Positions 1 through 8,656 are shown, numbered from the stretch's first letter. The stretch: 36,586 bases of DNA from Azoarcus sp. (GCA_031277975.1 JAITLI010000090.1:1-36586); one strand, 5' to 3'. Numbers and translations: made by a program. The notes: generated from the letters alone by a model not told the origin.

Positions 1-2
1 CG

Positions 3-113
3 CTGGTCGAGGCCGCGAGCCAATACCCCCCGCCGCCCGGCGGCGCGACGGAACTGGGCGAGGACTACGCCGATTTGCTCGATGTCATCGGCGGGCAGTG
101 GGAGGCGGTGTAA
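3..113 (+). CDS. C-terminal end of an unrecognised protein (partial)
   Basis: An open frame enters from the left edge and ends at a TAA stop, giving about 36 residues that finish ...DLLDVIGGQWEAV. The stretch is proline- and glycine-rich, then acidic. No start is visible and the fragment is too short for me to assign a family. It lies on the opposite strand to the next gene, so the two are convergent. That it is coding at all is inferred from its openness to the window edge and its plausible composition. Confidence 0.4.
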   Translation: MVEAASQYPPPPGGATELGEDYADLLDVIGGQWEAV

Positions 114-205
114 GAATCAGGGGACGGGGATCGGGGGATCGGGTCACTGTCGAGAGGATCCGTTGCGAGACACTTGTCGCCGCGCCAATCCTCCTCCCGC
201 CCCCT

Positions 206-304
206 CGTCATTGCGAGGCGCGCCGCGCCGTGGCAATTCAGTGCATTCTAAACGGCGCGAAGCGCCGCTGATTTGAACCGCCGCATGGGTTGCCACGGTG
301 CTGC
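206..304. repeat. Palindromic intergenic repeat (CGTCATTGCGAGG family), copy 1
   Basis: The copy starts CGTCATTGCGAGGCGCG, has a central GGCGCGAAGCGCCGCTGATT palindrome and ends with the partial opposite arm GGGTTGCCACGGTGCTGC. The same left arm, centre and right arm recur at about 10.05-10.20 kb and, inverted, at about 6.76-6.83 kb. It fills most of the gap between the first partial gene and the M23 peptidase gene. Short ORFs here are a by-product of the repeat. Confidence 0.75.
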
Positions 305-389
305 ATCCGCCGCCGCCTTGATGTTGTCCAGCAATTTCCGGTTCCCGCGCGAGCGCGAACCCCGCCGGGCGCGGCTCGAATCTTCCCGT

Positions 390-1310
390 TCAATCCGCCG
401 TGATCCGCATGCGTTGCCGGAGCGTGATTTTCGCGCCCGAAGCGCGGCTATGGAAAGAAAAAGGGATCGACTCCTGCACCACGCGCCCCCCCGGCCGGAT
501 GCGCGTCCGCCGCACATCGAAATGCAGGTGCGGCCCGGAAGAAAAGCCGGTATTGCCGGAATAGGCCAGCGCCTGTCCCGCCTCGACCCGTTCCCCAGGG
601 CGCACCAGCGCGCTGCGCGGCGCGAGATGCGCATACTGCGCGAAAGTGCCGTCCGCATGCAGGATGGAAATGAGATTGGTCTGCCCGGCAAGCGCGGGAT
701 CGCGCCGTCCGGCGGTGAATCCATCCTTGACTTCGATCACGACGCCGCCGCGCGCGGCGCACACGAGCGTGCCCCGCGCAACGCCGAAGTCCACCGCATG
801 GCGGCTCATGGCGTCCCTGTGAGTCGTGATGATGCCATTGGGTTCCTGTGTGACGCGCGCCCGCGTGCCTTTTCCGAAAGGCAGCACATAACGGAAATCC
901 TGGTCGGGCACGGCGAAGGCATCGCCGACGCTGTAGGTATAACTGAAGCTGGCGTGATATGGCTTCTTGCTGTTTTTCGCGGAAATACGGGCGATTTCCT
1001 TGCTGGAACTCGCCGCGACGACCTCTTGCGCCGGCCATGATCTGTCGGACTGGAAATTGCTCCCGGCGATCCTGACGACCACCGTGACCGGCGCCGCCCC
1101 TTTATTCATGGCGACGATCCGGTGTTCCTGCCCGGAGCGGATCTGTTCGATCCGGAAAACATCGCCGTCCGCGCCCCACGCCGCAGCCATCCCCGCCAGG
1201 CAAAAGAATGGAAGACAAAAAAGCCGCCGCCGCGCGGCATGGCCGATGATCGAAGCGAACAGCCGCCCTGGAGGCGCGGCGAAGCAGCGGCGGCAAAGCG
1301 TGCGCCGCAT
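390..1310 (-). CDS. M23-family (LytM-type) metallopeptidase, exported
   Basis: Predicted zinc peptidoglycan endopeptidase of 306 residues. A long basic N-terminus is followed by a hydrophobic stretch (about residues 30-46, LFCLPFFCLAGMAAAWG), which looks like a signal peptide. The M23 domain occupies about residues 150-275 with the expected zinc ligands: H171 and D174 in HAVDFG, H228 in AHLAP, and the HLH motif in SGPHLHFDV (H261, H263). Residues 50-145 form a poorly conserved N-terminal domain. The gene begins one base after the udg stop, so it is probably cotranscribed with udg. A later start nearer the hydrophobic segment is possible. It could be an active hydrolase or, like some LytM proteins, an amidase activator. 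The intact ligands favour an active enzyme. Confidence 0.85.
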   Translation of the reverse strand: MRRTLCRRCFAAPPGRLFASIIGHAARRRLFCLPFFCLAGMAAAWGADGDVFRIEQIRSGQEHRIVAMNKGAAPVTVVVRIAGSNFQSDRSWPAQEVVAASSSKEIARISAKNSKKPYHASFSYTYSVGDAFAVPDQDFRYVLPFGKGTRARVTQEPNGIITTHRDAMSRHAVDFGVARGTLVCAARGGVVIEVKDGFTAGRRDPALAGQTNLISILHADGTFAQYAHLAPRSALVRPGERVEAGQALAYSGNTGFSSGPHLHFDVRRTRIRPGGRVVQESIPFSFHSRASGAKITLRQRMRITAD

Positions 1311-1311
1311 G

Positions 1312-2139
1312 TCAGTCTTTCTCCGCGCAACCCGGAGACATCAGCGCGCGCGCGAAACACAGGTCTTCCCACGCCTTGCCCTTGTCCAGCGGATTGCGCA
1401 GCAGATAGGCGGGGTGGTAAGTCACGGCCACCGCCACGCCGCCGCGCTCGAAGCGTTTGCCGCGCGCGGCGGCGATGCTGATTTCGCGCCCGATCAGCGC
1501 CTGCGCCGCCGGACGGCCCAGTGCGACCAGCAGCCAGGGCTGGATGAGCGCAATCTGGCGATCGAGAAAGGGCAGGCAAGCGCCGATTTCCGCCGCTTCC
1601 GGAGTGCGGTTGTGCGGCGGGCGGCATTTGACCGCGTTGGCGATGTAGACGTTTTCGCCGCGCTTGAGGCCGAGCGCCGCCAGCATGTGGTCGAGCAAAT
1701 GCCCGGCCTGTCCGACGAAAGGTTCGCCACGGCGATCTTCCTCCGCTCCCGGCCCTTCACCGACGAACATCCAGCGCGCCCCGCGGTCGCCGACGCCCGG
1801 CACGGCCTGCGTGCGCCGCTCACACAGCGCGCAGGCGCGGCAGGCGCGGATGCGCTCTTCCAGTTCCGGCCAGTCCAGCGTGGCGATGCGCTGGATGCGC
1901 TCGCCGATGGAAGGCTGGGGCGGCGGCTCGGGCGGCCCGGCCACAGGGGGCGCATCCGGCACCGGCGTGGCGGCTTCTTCCCGTCCGGCGGCGCGCGCGT
2001 CGGGAATGGGCCGCCGCACTTCTTCTACGGGCGGCGGGGCGGAGACATCGCCGGAAGGCGCGTCTTCCCCGGCGGTGCGCAGGCGCCACAGAGGGGCGAG
2101 TCCCATTTCGCGGAGAATGGCGGCGCGTTGCGGCTTCAT
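1312..2139 (-). CDS. udg: Family-4 uracil-DNA glycosylase (Fe-S type)
   Basis: Removes uracil from DNA as the first step of base excision repair. The 275-residue protein has a proline/alanine-rich N-terminal extension (about residues 25-78) before the catalytic domain. Family-4 features are all present: the active-site motif GEGPGAEED (127-135), the C-terminal HPAYLLRNP motif (242-250), and four cysteines that fit the iron-sulfur cluster (C103 and C106 in CRACALC, C172 in KCRPP, C188). In many betaproteobacteria this gene follows tsaB and rimI, as here, but a 325-base gap with an inverted-repeat element separates it from rimI. The N-terminal extension resembles those of proteobacterial homologues once annotated as DNA polymerase-related. 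Confidence 0.92.
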   Translation of the reverse strand: MKPQRAAILREMGLAPLWRLRTAGEDAPSGDVSAPPPVEEVRRPIPDARAAGREEAATPVPDAPPVAGPPEPPPQPSIGERIQRIATLDWPELEERIRACRACALCERRTQAVPGVGDRGARWMFVGEGPGAEEDRRGEPFVGQAGHLLDHMLAALGLKRGENVYIANAVKCRPPHNRTPEAAEIGACLPFLDRQIALIQPWLLVALGRPAAQALIGREISIAAARGKRFERGGVAVAVTYHPAYLLRNPLDKGKAWEDLCFARALMSPGCAEKD

Positions 2140-2298
2140 GGGGCTTCGCGGGCGAGAGCCTGGAATGCGCGAAGGGCGCGCCGCTTGTGGTTTTCGAGTG
2201 AGAAAACCCTGGCGCTCCCGCGCTCTTTCCCAACGCCGCGCCGCGCCGCGTCAGGAAACGAACAGCCTCCCACTTCGCAATGCCGAGTTCTTCCAATG

Positions 2299-2423
2299 GA
2301 TTCCCCTCCCTCGCTTGGCGGGGGAGGGCGCCCGAAGGGCGGGAGAGGGCGTCGTTCCATCCGGCGCGCAGCGCCGCTGATTGAATCAAGGAATTCCCCT
2401 CGCCAGGGGAGGGAGGGGAATGC
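2299..2423. repeat. Inverted-repeat element inside the rimI-udg gap
   Basis: The left arm GATTCCCCTCCCTCGCTTGGCG and the right end, which read in reverse is GCATTCCCCTCCCTCCCCTGGCG, form imperfect inverted ends about 30 bases long. Between them lies CCATCCGGCGCGCAGCGCCGCTGATTGA, the centre also found in the CGTCATTGCGAGG family near 10.1 kb. The element lies in the 2140-2464 gap, where I see no gene. Its hairpin could uncouple udg from tsaB-rimI or act as an RNA-processing site; this is inference. Confidence 0.65.
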
Positions 2424-2464
2424 TTTGGAAAAACCACCGCGCTCATTTCGATGGCGAAGCCGCA

Positions 2465-2926
2465 TCATAGCTCCAGTTTCATGACAATAGCGTCCTCGCG
2501 TCCGCCGGAAGCTGGATAATAGCCTTTGCGCCGTCCGATTTCGACAAAACCGGCGCGCCGGTAGAGCGCCAGCGCGGGTGCGTTGGAGGGGCGGACTTCG
2601 AGGAAAAACCAGTGGGTGCCGCCGCGCCGCGCTTCGTCCAGCAGATAGCCGAGAAAGCGCCCTCCGAGACCACGCCCCTGTTCGCCGTGCGTCACGCTGA
2701 TGTTGAGGAGATGATTTTCGTCGATCACCGCAAGCACCACCGCGTAGGCCACGGGTACGCCGCCGTCGGACATCAGCCAGCAGGCATGTCCCACCGCCAG
2801 CGAGTCGAAAAAATTGTTCCGCGACCACGGAAAGGGATGCAGGAGGGCTTCCTGCGCTGCCACCCAGTCGAGATCGTCTTCGCGCATGGGGGTGAAGCTC
2901 AGGCCCGGGGCGCGCTCCGGCATCAT
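2465..2926 (-). CDS. rimI: Ribosomal protein S18-alanine N-acetyltransferase (GNAT)
   Basis: GNAT-fold acetyltransferase of 153 residues, the usual RimI length, predicted to acetylate the N-terminal alanine of ribosomal protein S18. The acetyl-CoA binding motif is seen as QGRGLGGRFLGYLL (about 83-96), preceded by the conserved NISV strand, with ALALYRRAGFVEIGRRKGYY at the C-terminal end. The ORF track's 307-residue version runs upstream through tsaB in another frame. The start chosen here, ATGATGCCG, overlaps the tsaB stop as ATGA, a typical coupling arrangement. The second ATG is an equally possible start. The tsaB-rimI pairing is common in proteobacteria. Confidence 0.92.
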   Translation of the reverse strand: MMPERAPGLSFTPMREDDLDWVAAQEALLHPFPWSRNNFFDSLAVGHACWLMSDGGVPVAYAVVLAVIDENHLLNISVTHGEQGRGLGGRFLGYLLDEARRGGTHWFFLEVRPSNAPALALYRRAGFVEIGRRKGYYPASGGREDAIVMKLEL

Positions 2927-3609
2927 GCCTTGTTCCCCCGCGCCAGGCGCTCGGCGGTGGTCAGCGCAACTTTGTTGCGCACATACAGGGGCGCGGTGCG
3001 TTCGGGCGGCGCCATGGCCGCCGCGCCCATGGCCGCTGCCAGGCGGGCCACCGCTTCCGCCGAGGGCGTCGCCGTCGGATCGCAACCGGCAAGTCCGGCG
3101 GTGACAGTGGTCAGATCCGCCGTGTGCGCGGCAAATGCCGTCCCCAAGCCGAACCATGCGCCCGCCGGCGGGCGCGGCAGCGCGGCGGGGGCGCAGCAGG
3201 CGGGCGCGGCAAGCTCGCTGACCGCGCCGCCTTCCACCCGGTAGCGTCCGTGGTAGATCTCGCCCATGCGCGCATCGGTCGCCACCAGCGCCAGGGGCCG
3301 GGGCGACTGCATGGCCAGCGCCGCCAGTGTGCACACCGGAATCACCCCCAAGCCCGCGCCAAGCGCCAGACCCTGCGCGACGCCGCACGCCAGCCGCAGG
3401 CCGGTAAAAGCGCCCGGCCCCGCGCCGAAGGCCACGGCATCGAGCGCGCCCATGCCCAGCCCGGCTTCGGCCAGCAGCGCGGCGGTAACGGCGAGAATAC
3501 GTTCGGAGTGGTCCGCGTGCCCTTCAAACCAGACCACGCGCGTCCCGCCATTGATATAGAGCGCGGCACTGGCGCGCTCGCAGGAAGATTCAAAAGCAAG
3601 TAACTTCAT
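2923..3609 (-). CDS. tsaB: tRNA N6-threonylcarbamoyladenosine complex subunit TsaB
   Basis: TsaB (YeaZ) is the non-catalytic partner of TsaD in making t6A37 of ANN-decoding tRNAs. The 228-residue protein has the ASKHA-fold N-terminus MKLLAFESSCERASAAL and the hallmark GAGPGAFTGLRLACGVAQGLALG (about 62-84), followed by the TDARMGEIY segment. Length and N-terminus match the family. The stop overlaps the rimI start by ATGA. No gene lies immediately upstream on the same strand; waaF ends 87 bases away on that strand, so tsaB probably heads a tsaB-rimI transcript or reads on from waaF. Confidence 0.93.
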   Translation of the reverse strand: MKLLAFESSCERASAALYINGGTRVVWFEGHADHSERILAVTAALLAEAGLGMGALDAVAFGAGPGAFTGLRLACGVAQGLALGAGLGVIPVCTLAALAMQSPRPLALVATDARMGEIYHGRYRVEGGAVSELAAPACCAPAALPRPPAGAWFGLGTAFAAHTADLTTVTAGLAGCDPTATPSAEAVARLAAAMGAAAMAPPERTAPLYVRNKVALTTAERLARGNKA

Positions 3610-3696
3610 CGTGCCGGTATTTTACCGGCGCGAACCCCGATACGGGCTGGCGGCGGGCATTCGCGCGCCGCACGCCGCCGTCCGCGCTGGCCGGGA

Positions 3697-4725
3697 TCAA
3701 TGCGGCGCGTTTTCTTTTCCGGCGATGAATGGCTCCAGCGCGGCAAGTACGCGCGCCGGTCCGATGCCGGTCAGGCAGCGGGTGTGTGCGAGCGGGCAGC
3801 GGCGCGCGAAGCAGGGGGCGCAGGGCAGGCACAGCGATTCGATGATGGCGCGCTTGCCCAGGGGCGGCGTATGTTCTGGGCTGGAAGAGCCGAAGATCGC
3901 CGCCAGCGGCACATCGAGCGCGGCGGCGACGTGCATGAGGCCGGAATCGTTGCTGACGGCGGCGCGGGCGAGCGCGAGGAGGTCGACCGCATCGCCCAGC
4001 CCGGTGCGGCCGGTGAGGTCACGCACATCGGGATTGCCGGCGGCGATCGGGCGCGCGGCTTCGCTGTCCTTGTTCGACCCCAGCACCCAGATCTGGAAAC
4101 CCCGGGCGGCGAGCAGGCGGGCAAGTCCGGCGTAATGCGCGGGCGGCCATTGCTTGGCGGGGCCGTATTCGGCGCCAGGCATGAAGGCGATGACCGGACG
4201 CGCGACGTCGAGTCCGAACCGTTCGAGCAGCGCGCGCTGGTTGACCGCATCGGCAATCAGGCTCGGTACGCGGAAAGAGGGCGGCGCGGCGTCTGCGCCG
4301 CGCGGCTGGCCGAGCGCGACGAAGCGCTGCACGGTCATCGGCAGGCGGGCGCGGTCGAGCGGGCGCAAGTCGTTGAGCAGGCCATAGCGCATTTCGCCGC
4401 GAAAGCCGGTGCGCTGCGGGATGCGGGCGAAAAATGGCGCGAGCGCCGATTTGAAGGAACCGGGAAGCACGATCGCCTGGCCATAGCGCTCCCGCGCCAG
4501 TTCGCGCCCGAGCCGCCAGCGCGCCCCCAGATCGATCTGGCCGTGGCCGAGCGGCATGACCACGCCGCGCCGCACTTCCGGCATGCGGGCGAGGATCGGC
4601 AGCGACCACGCCGGAGCGAGTACGTCGATCTCGCATGCGCCAGCGTGTTTCAGGCTCATGAACAGGCTTTGCGCCATGACCATGTCCCCGACCCAGGATG
4701 GGCCCACGATCAGGATTTTGCGCAT
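3697..4725 (-). CDS. waaF: ADP-heptose:LPS heptosyltransferase II
   Basis: GT-B-fold (GT9 family) glycosyltransferase that adds the second L,D-heptose to the lipopolysaccharide inner core at the cytoplasmic face of the inner membrane. It has 342 residues. The N-terminal ILIVGPSWVGDMVMAQSLF motif and the C-terminal nucleotide-sugar site (VSNDSGLMHVAAALDVPLAAIFGSSSPEHTPP) are characteristic, as is PGAEYGPAKQWP in the linker region. It lies 12 bases downstream of hldD, whose product makes its donor sugar, so the three heptose genes form one pathway operon. WaaC is the paralogue to exclude; the PGAEYGPAKQWP stretch and SSSPEHT favour WaaF. Confidence 0.92.
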   Translation of the reverse strand: MRKILIVGPSWVGDMVMAQSLFMSLKHAGACEIDVLAPAWSLPILARMPEVRRGVVMPLGHGQIDLGARWRLGRELARERYGQAIVLPGSFKSALAPFFARIPQRTGFRGEMRYGLLNDLRPLDRARLPMTVQRFVALGQPRGADAAPPSFRVPSLIADAVNQRALLERFGLDVARPVIAFMPGAEYGPAKQWPPAHYAGLARLLAARGFQIWVLGSNKDSEAARPIAAGNPDVRDLTGRTGLGDAVDLLALARAAVSNDSGLMHVAAALDVPLAAIFGSSSPEHTPPLGKRAIIESLCLPCAPCFARRCPLAHTRCLTGIGPARVLAALEPFIAGKENAPH

Positions 4726-4737
4726 TGCCGCGTGTTT

Positions 4738-5703
4738 TCAGCGCCGGTGCAGCCAGTCGAAATAGCGCGCCACGCCCGTGGCGACGTCCATGAAGACATG
4801 TTCGCAGCCCGCCGCGCGCAGCGCCGAAAGATCGGCTTCGGTGAAACTCTGGTAGCGGCCCCTGAGATGGTCGGGAAAGGGAATGTAGTCGATGCCGCCG
4901 AAACCGCTGTCACTGCGCCAGTTGCGGTGCCAGTCGATGGCGGCGCGCGCCAGATCGTTGAAGCTCTGCGCCCGCCCGGCGCCCACGTTGAAAATACCCG
5001 AGACTTGCGGATGGTCGAGCAACCACAGATTGACGGCGACGGCATCGTCGACGTGGATGAAATCGCGGCGCTGCTCGCCCGGCCCGTAACCTTCGGAACC
5101 CTCGAAAAGCCGCAGCCGGCCGCTGTCGTGCAACTGGTTGTTGACGTGGAAAGCAACACTCGCCATCGCGCCCTTGTGCTGTTCGCGCGGGCCATAGACA
5201 TTGAAATAGCGCAGGCCCGCCACCTGGCTGCCGATGCCGTCCAGACGGGCGCGCAGGTGGCAATCGAAGAGGAACTTGGAATAGGCATACATATTGAGCG
5301 GCTGTTCGTGCTCGCGCGCTTCGCGGAAAACCGGCCCCATGCCATAGACCGAAGCCGAAGAGGCATAAATGAACGGCGTCTTGCGCGCCGTGCACCAGGC
5401 CAGCAGCGCCTTGGTGTACTCGAAATTCACTTTCATCACGAAACGCCCGTCCCACTCGGTGGTCGACGAACAGGCGCCCTCGTGGAAAACCGCTTCCACC
5501 GCGCCGAAGCGCTCGCCCTTCTCCATGCGGGCAAGGAAGTCGTCCTTGTCGAGATAATCGTGGATGTCGGCATCGGCCAGGTTCAGGCATTTGTGGCCGT
5601 CGCCCAGGTCATCGACCACGAGGATGTCGCGGATGCCCCGGGCGTTGAGGCCCTGCACGATATTGCTGCCGATGAAACCGGCGCCGCCGGTGACGATGAT
5701 CAT
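4738..5703 (-). CDS. hldD: ADP-L-glycero-D-manno-heptose 6-epimerase
   Basis: Converts ADP-D-glycero-D-manno-heptose to the L,D form, the last step in making the LPS heptose donor. This short-chain dehydrogenase-type epimerase has 321 residues. The NAD(P)-binding motif GGAGFIGSN is at 6-14, and the catalytic pair Y139 and K143 lies in YAYSK. The conserved stretches [21 protein letters not shown] and [14 protein letters not shown] are all present. The gene sits between the kinase gene (15 bases upstream) and waaF (12 bases downstream). Confidence 0.95.
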   Translation of the reverse strand: MIIVTGGAGFIGSNIVQGLNARGIRDILVVDDLGDGHKCLNLADADIHDYLDKDDFLARMEKGERFGAVEAVFHEGACSSTTEWDGRFVMKVNFEYTKALLAWCTARKTPFIYASSASVYGMGPVFREAREHEQPLNMYAYSKFLFDCHLRARLDGIGSQVAGLRYFNVYGPREQHKGAMASVAFHVNNQLHDSGRLRLFEGSEGYGPGEQRRDFIHVDDAVAVNLWLLDHPQVSGIFNVGAGRAQSFNDLARAAIDWHRNWRSDSGFGGIDYIPFPDHLRGRYQSFTEADLSALRAAGCEHVFMDVATGVARYFDWLHRR

Positions 5704-5718
5704 GAAAAACTCCTGTAT

Positions 5719-6669
5719 TTATCCGGAATGCGCCAGCGCCTCGGACAGTTCGGCGCGGCTGACGGCGGCGGTGCCGAGCTTGCCGACCACAATGCCGGCG
5801 GCGGCGTTGGCCAGTCGCGTGGCGTGGGGCAGATCGAGTCCGCAAGCGAGACTCGCGCCAAGCACCGCGACCACGGTATCGCCCGCGCCGGTGACGTCGA
5901 ACACATCGCGCGCGCGCGCGGGCAGATCGAGCGCGGGCCGGTCTTTTTGCAACAAAGTCATGCCGCGCTCCGAGCGCGTGATGAGCAGCGCCTCCAGTCC
6001 CAGGCACGCGCGCAGCGCCTCGCCGCGCTCGCGTATCGCCTGTTCATCAGCGCAGTGACCGGCCACGGCCTCGAATTCGCTCATGTTCGGCGTGATGACC
6101 GAAGCATTGCGATAACGCTCGAAGCACGCGCCCTTGGGGTCGACCACCACGGGCAGGCCGCGCGCGCGCGCCGCCTCAATCAGCGTCGCGGCCTGCGCGA
6201 GCGTCCCCTTGCCATAATCGGAGAGTACCGCCGCGCCCGCGCCGTCGAGCGCCGTGGCGAAGGCGCTCTCCACGCCCGCCGCCTCCAGCACGGCGAAATC
6301 GTTCTCGAAATCGAGCCGGATGAGCTGCTGGTGACGGCTGATGACCCGCAGCTTGGTGATCGTCGGATGCCCCGGCGCCTCCACCAGATCGCAGAGCACC
6401 CCGCCCGCCGCCAACTTCCCGGACAAAAGCCGCGCCGCCTCGTCCCGCCCCACCAGCCCCACCAATCGCGCCGCCGCCCCCAGCGCGGCGGCGTTGAGCG
6501 CCACATTCCCCGCCCCGCCCGCCCGGAACTCATCGTTTTCCACCTTCACCACCGGCACCGGCGCTTCGGGCGAAATGCGCGTGGCCACGCCATGCCAATA
6601 ACGATCGAGCATGACATCACCCGCGACGGCAAGGCGGCAGGCGGAAAAATCGGGTAGTGGAACGGACAT
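5719..6669 (-). CDS. rfaE1: D-glycero-beta-D-manno-heptose-7-phosphate kinase (kinase-only HldE/RfaE1 type)
   Basis: PfkB/ribokinase-family kinase that phosphorylates heptose-7-phosphate at C1 for ADP-heptose synthesis. The 316-residue protein holds only the kinase domain. The C-terminal nucleotidyltransferase half of E. coli HldE is absent, so the adenylyltransferase (RfaE2/HldC) must be encoded elsewhere, as in many betaproteobacteria. Recognisable parts are GDVMLDRYWHG near the N-terminus, the PfkB signature FRAGGAGNVALNAAALGA (48-65) and the anion-hole/catalytic motif DVTGAGDTV (258-266). It is first in the hldE-hldD-waaF run. Confidence 0.92.
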   Translation of the reverse strand: MSVPLPDFSACRLAVAGDVMLDRYWHGVATRISPEAPVPVVKVENDEFRAGGAGNVALNAAALGAAARLVGLVGRDEAARLLSGKLAAGGVLCDLVEAPGHPTITKLRVISRHQQLIRLDFENDFAVLEAAGVESAFATALDGAGAAVLSDYGKGTLAQAATLIEAARARGLPVVVDPKGACFERYRNASVITPNMSEFEAVAGHCADEQAIRERGEALRACLGLEALLITRSERGMTLLQKDRPALDLPARARDVFDVTGAGDTVVAVLGASLACGLDLPHATRLANAAAGIVVGKLGTAAVSRAELSEALAHSG

Positions 6670-6760
6670 GGGGCAAGGCCGGAGCGAGAAGCGGAAGGCA
6701 CAATTATCCCACGAAGGCTGGCGGATGGCTCCGCAGATGGCGCGGCGGACAATCCAGGCG

Positions 6761-6900
6761 TGCAGTCAGCGGCACTTCGCGCCGGACGAAACGAACTGGA
6801 TTGCCACGGCGCTGCGCGCCTCGCAATGATGAGGGGGGAGCTTTCGCGATGATGGAGGGATTGCCGCGCCGCGACACTTCACGCAATGGCGAGTTCTTCC
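6761..6900. repeat. Palindromic intergenic repeat, inverted copy plus extra arm
   Basis: TGCAGTCAGCGGCACTTCGCGCCGGACG...TGGATTGCCACGGCGCTGCGCGCCTCGCAATGATG is the reverse complement of the left half of the CGTCATTGCGAGG element seen at 206 and 10046. A further degenerate arm (GGATTGCCGCGCCGCGACACTTCACGCAATGGCG) follows within 70 bases. The element occupies most of the 269-base hldE-rsmE gap. I see no gene in that gap. Confidence 0.65.
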
Positions 6901-6938
6901 GAAGGCTCTCCGCCCAAAGAATTCCCTGCCGTCGGAGA

Positions 6939-7658
6939 TCAGAAATCCCCCGCCGCCGTTTGCAAGGCGGCGATGGCCGCCAGGCCCGCTGTTTCCGTGC
7001 GCAGGATGCGTGGCCCCAGGGCCGCCGCGCGGCAGCCGGAACGTTGGCAAAGCGCCAGTTCTTCCTCGCTCCAGCCGCCTTCCGGGCCGACGAGGAGGTG
7101 GACGGGGGCGGCCAGCGGCGGCATTCCGGACAGGCGTTCGCCGCCGGGGGCGAGGATCAGGCGGGTAGCCGCCTCGCCCTGGCTGAGGTAGGCGGCGAGT
7201 TCCTGCACCGGCGCGACGAAGGGCGGGCGATTGCGCCCGCACTGCTCGCAGGCGGCAATGACGACCTGCCGCCAGTGCGCCACCCGCTTGCCGGCGCGCT
7301 CTCCGGCAAGGCGTGGCACCGAGCGCGCGGCCTGTAGCGGCACGATGCCCACGACGCCCAGTTCCACCGCTTTTTGTATCACCCAATCCATCTTGTCGCC
7401 GCTTGCCAGCGCCTGTGCGAGTACGATGGCGAACGGCGATTCCCTTTCGATTTCCCGCCACTGCCCGGCAACGGCGTATGCTTTGCGCGCACGAACTTCA
7501 AGACGGGCGTCAAGCTCGCCGCCGTTGCCGTCGAAAAGCGTCACCGCATCGCCGCGAGCCAGGCGCAATACCTTGAGCGCATGGTGCGCGGCGGCGGCTG
7601 GCAGTTCAACTTCCCCCGCGTGCGGCAAAATGCCCGGAAAATGAAAACGTGGAATCAT
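6939..7658 (-). CDS. rsmE: 16S rRNA (uracil(1498)-N(3))-methyltransferase
   Basis: SPOUT-class methyltransferase predicted to methylate U1498 of 16S rRNA in the 30S decoding region. The start chosen (MIPRFHFPG) gives 239 residues, the usual RsmE size. The ORF-track version adds 39 implausible residues that overlap the divergent gene. The N-terminal PUA-like domain is followed by the knotted SAM-binding domain with LLVGPEGGWSEEEL and LGPRILRTETAGLAAIAAL, the RsmE signatures. The QKAVELGV segment is also conserved. It is convergent with nothing and divergent from the phosphatase gene, the two starts lying only 16 bases apart. Confidence 0.92.
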   Translation of the reverse strand: MIPRFHFPGILPHAGEVELPAAAAHHALKVLRLARGDAVTLFDGNGGELDARLEVRARKAYAVAGQWREIERESPFAIVLAQALASGDKMDWVIQKAVELGVVGIVPLQAARSVPRLAGERAGKRVAHWRQVVIAACEQCGRNRPPFVAPVQELAAYLSQGEAATRLILAPGGERLSGMPPLAAPVHLLVGPEGGWSEEELALCQRSGCRAAALGPRILRTETAGLAAIAALQTAAGDF

Positions 7659-7674
7659 CGCAACGATTATAAGC

Positions 7675-8547
7675 ATGCCTTCGATACCTTCAATGATTGC
7701 TCTGCCCCCGCCCCTCCCGCCCTCTTCCGGCCCGCCGCCCGCTCCTTCCGACGGCCTGCTGGCCAGGGCGCGCATCCTCGCGGCGCTGGTGCGCAGGATT
7801 GCCGGCGCGGAAATCCTGCCGCGCTACCTGAAAGTGGCGCGCGGACGCAAGGCCGACGGCTCTCTCTTCACCGAGGCGGATCTGGCCACGCAGCGGCGCC
7901 TCGCGGAAGAATTGCCGACGATCCTGCACGGACCGGTGCTGGGCGAAGAAATGAGCGGCGAGATGCAGGCGCGCCTCTGGAGCGAAGGCCGCGGCGGTCT
8001 GTGGTGCATCGACCCGATCGACGGCACCACCAATTTCATCAACGGCATTCCTTTTTTCGCGGTGGCGATCGCCTGGCTCGTCGACCACGAACCGCGCCTT
8101 GGTCTGGTCTATAACCCGATCAGCGACGAATGTTTCTACGCCGCCCGGGGCGCGGGCGCTTTCATCAACGACGAAACCCTTCCCCTGCGCCGCAGCACGC
8201 GGCGGTTGCGCGAAGCAGTGGCCGGTTTCGATTTCAAGCGCGTCAGCCCGCATCTGGGGGATGAACTGGTGGCGCGCCCGCCGTATTTCACTCAGCGCAA
8301 TTTTGGCTCCAGCGCGCTGGAATGGTGTTTCCTCGCCGCCGGGCGCTTCGATGTCTACATGCACGCCGGGCAAATGCTGTGGGATTACGCCGCCGGACAG
8401 TTGATCCTTGCCGAAGCCGGCGGCTGCGCCTGCGCGCTCGGCGGCGGCACGCTGTCGGCGGGACCGGCGGTCAAACGCGGCGTCATCGCCGCCGCCAACC
8501 CGCTGCTGTTCGCCGAATGGCGCGCGTGGCTGCAATCGCACTCATGA
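7675..8547 (+). CDS. Inositol monophosphatase family protein
   Basis: Mg2+-dependent phosphatase of the FIG/IMPase superfamily, 290 residues. The metal-binding motifs are intact: E91 in GEEM, DPIDGTTNFINGIPF (113-127), and the C-terminal WDYAAGQLILAEAGG. The substrate is not readable from sequence; inositol phosphates, PAP/FBP or histidinol phosphate are all handled by relatives. The N-terminal 25 residues are proline-rich and probably not part of the fold, so translation may start at the internal ATG seven codons in (7693). The first ATG lies in a GCATGC palindrome shared with the opposite strand. Confidence 0.88.
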   Translation: MPSIPSMIALPPPLPPSSGPPPAPSDGLLARARILAALVRRIAGAEILPRYLKVARGRKADGSLFTEADLATQRRLAEELPTILHGPVLGEEMSGEMQARLWSEGRGGLWCIDPIDGTTNFINGIPFFAVAIAWLVDHEPRLGLVYNPISDECFYAARGAGAFINDETLPLRRSTRRLREAVAGFDFKRVSPHLGDELVARPPYFTQRNFGSSALEWCFLAAGRFDVYMHAGQMLWDYAAGQLILAEAGGCACALGGGTLSAGPAVKRGVIAAANPLLFAEWRAWLQSHS

Positions 8548-8656
8548 AGCCGGAGGCTTTCTGGAAAAACACGGGCCGGAATTGATGATGCGTGTAGCGC
8601 CGCGAAAGGCGGGCGAACGGGATCGCCAGGGCGCCGCGTCCCGCGCGCGCCGCGCT

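Noticed and set aside
967-2484. 505-residue + strand ORF opposite udg and the M23 gene
   Set aside because: Its composition is that of an antisense frame, and both genes beneath it have intact catalytic motifs.
2465-3388. 307-residue version of RimI
   Set aside because: The first 154 residues read tsaB in the wrong frame; the RimI fold begins at 2926 with an ATGA overlap.
3700-6657. 985-residue + strand ORF across waaF, hldD and hldE
   Set aside because: It is antisense to three clearly recognisable genes and has no family motif; high GC keeps the opposite frame open.
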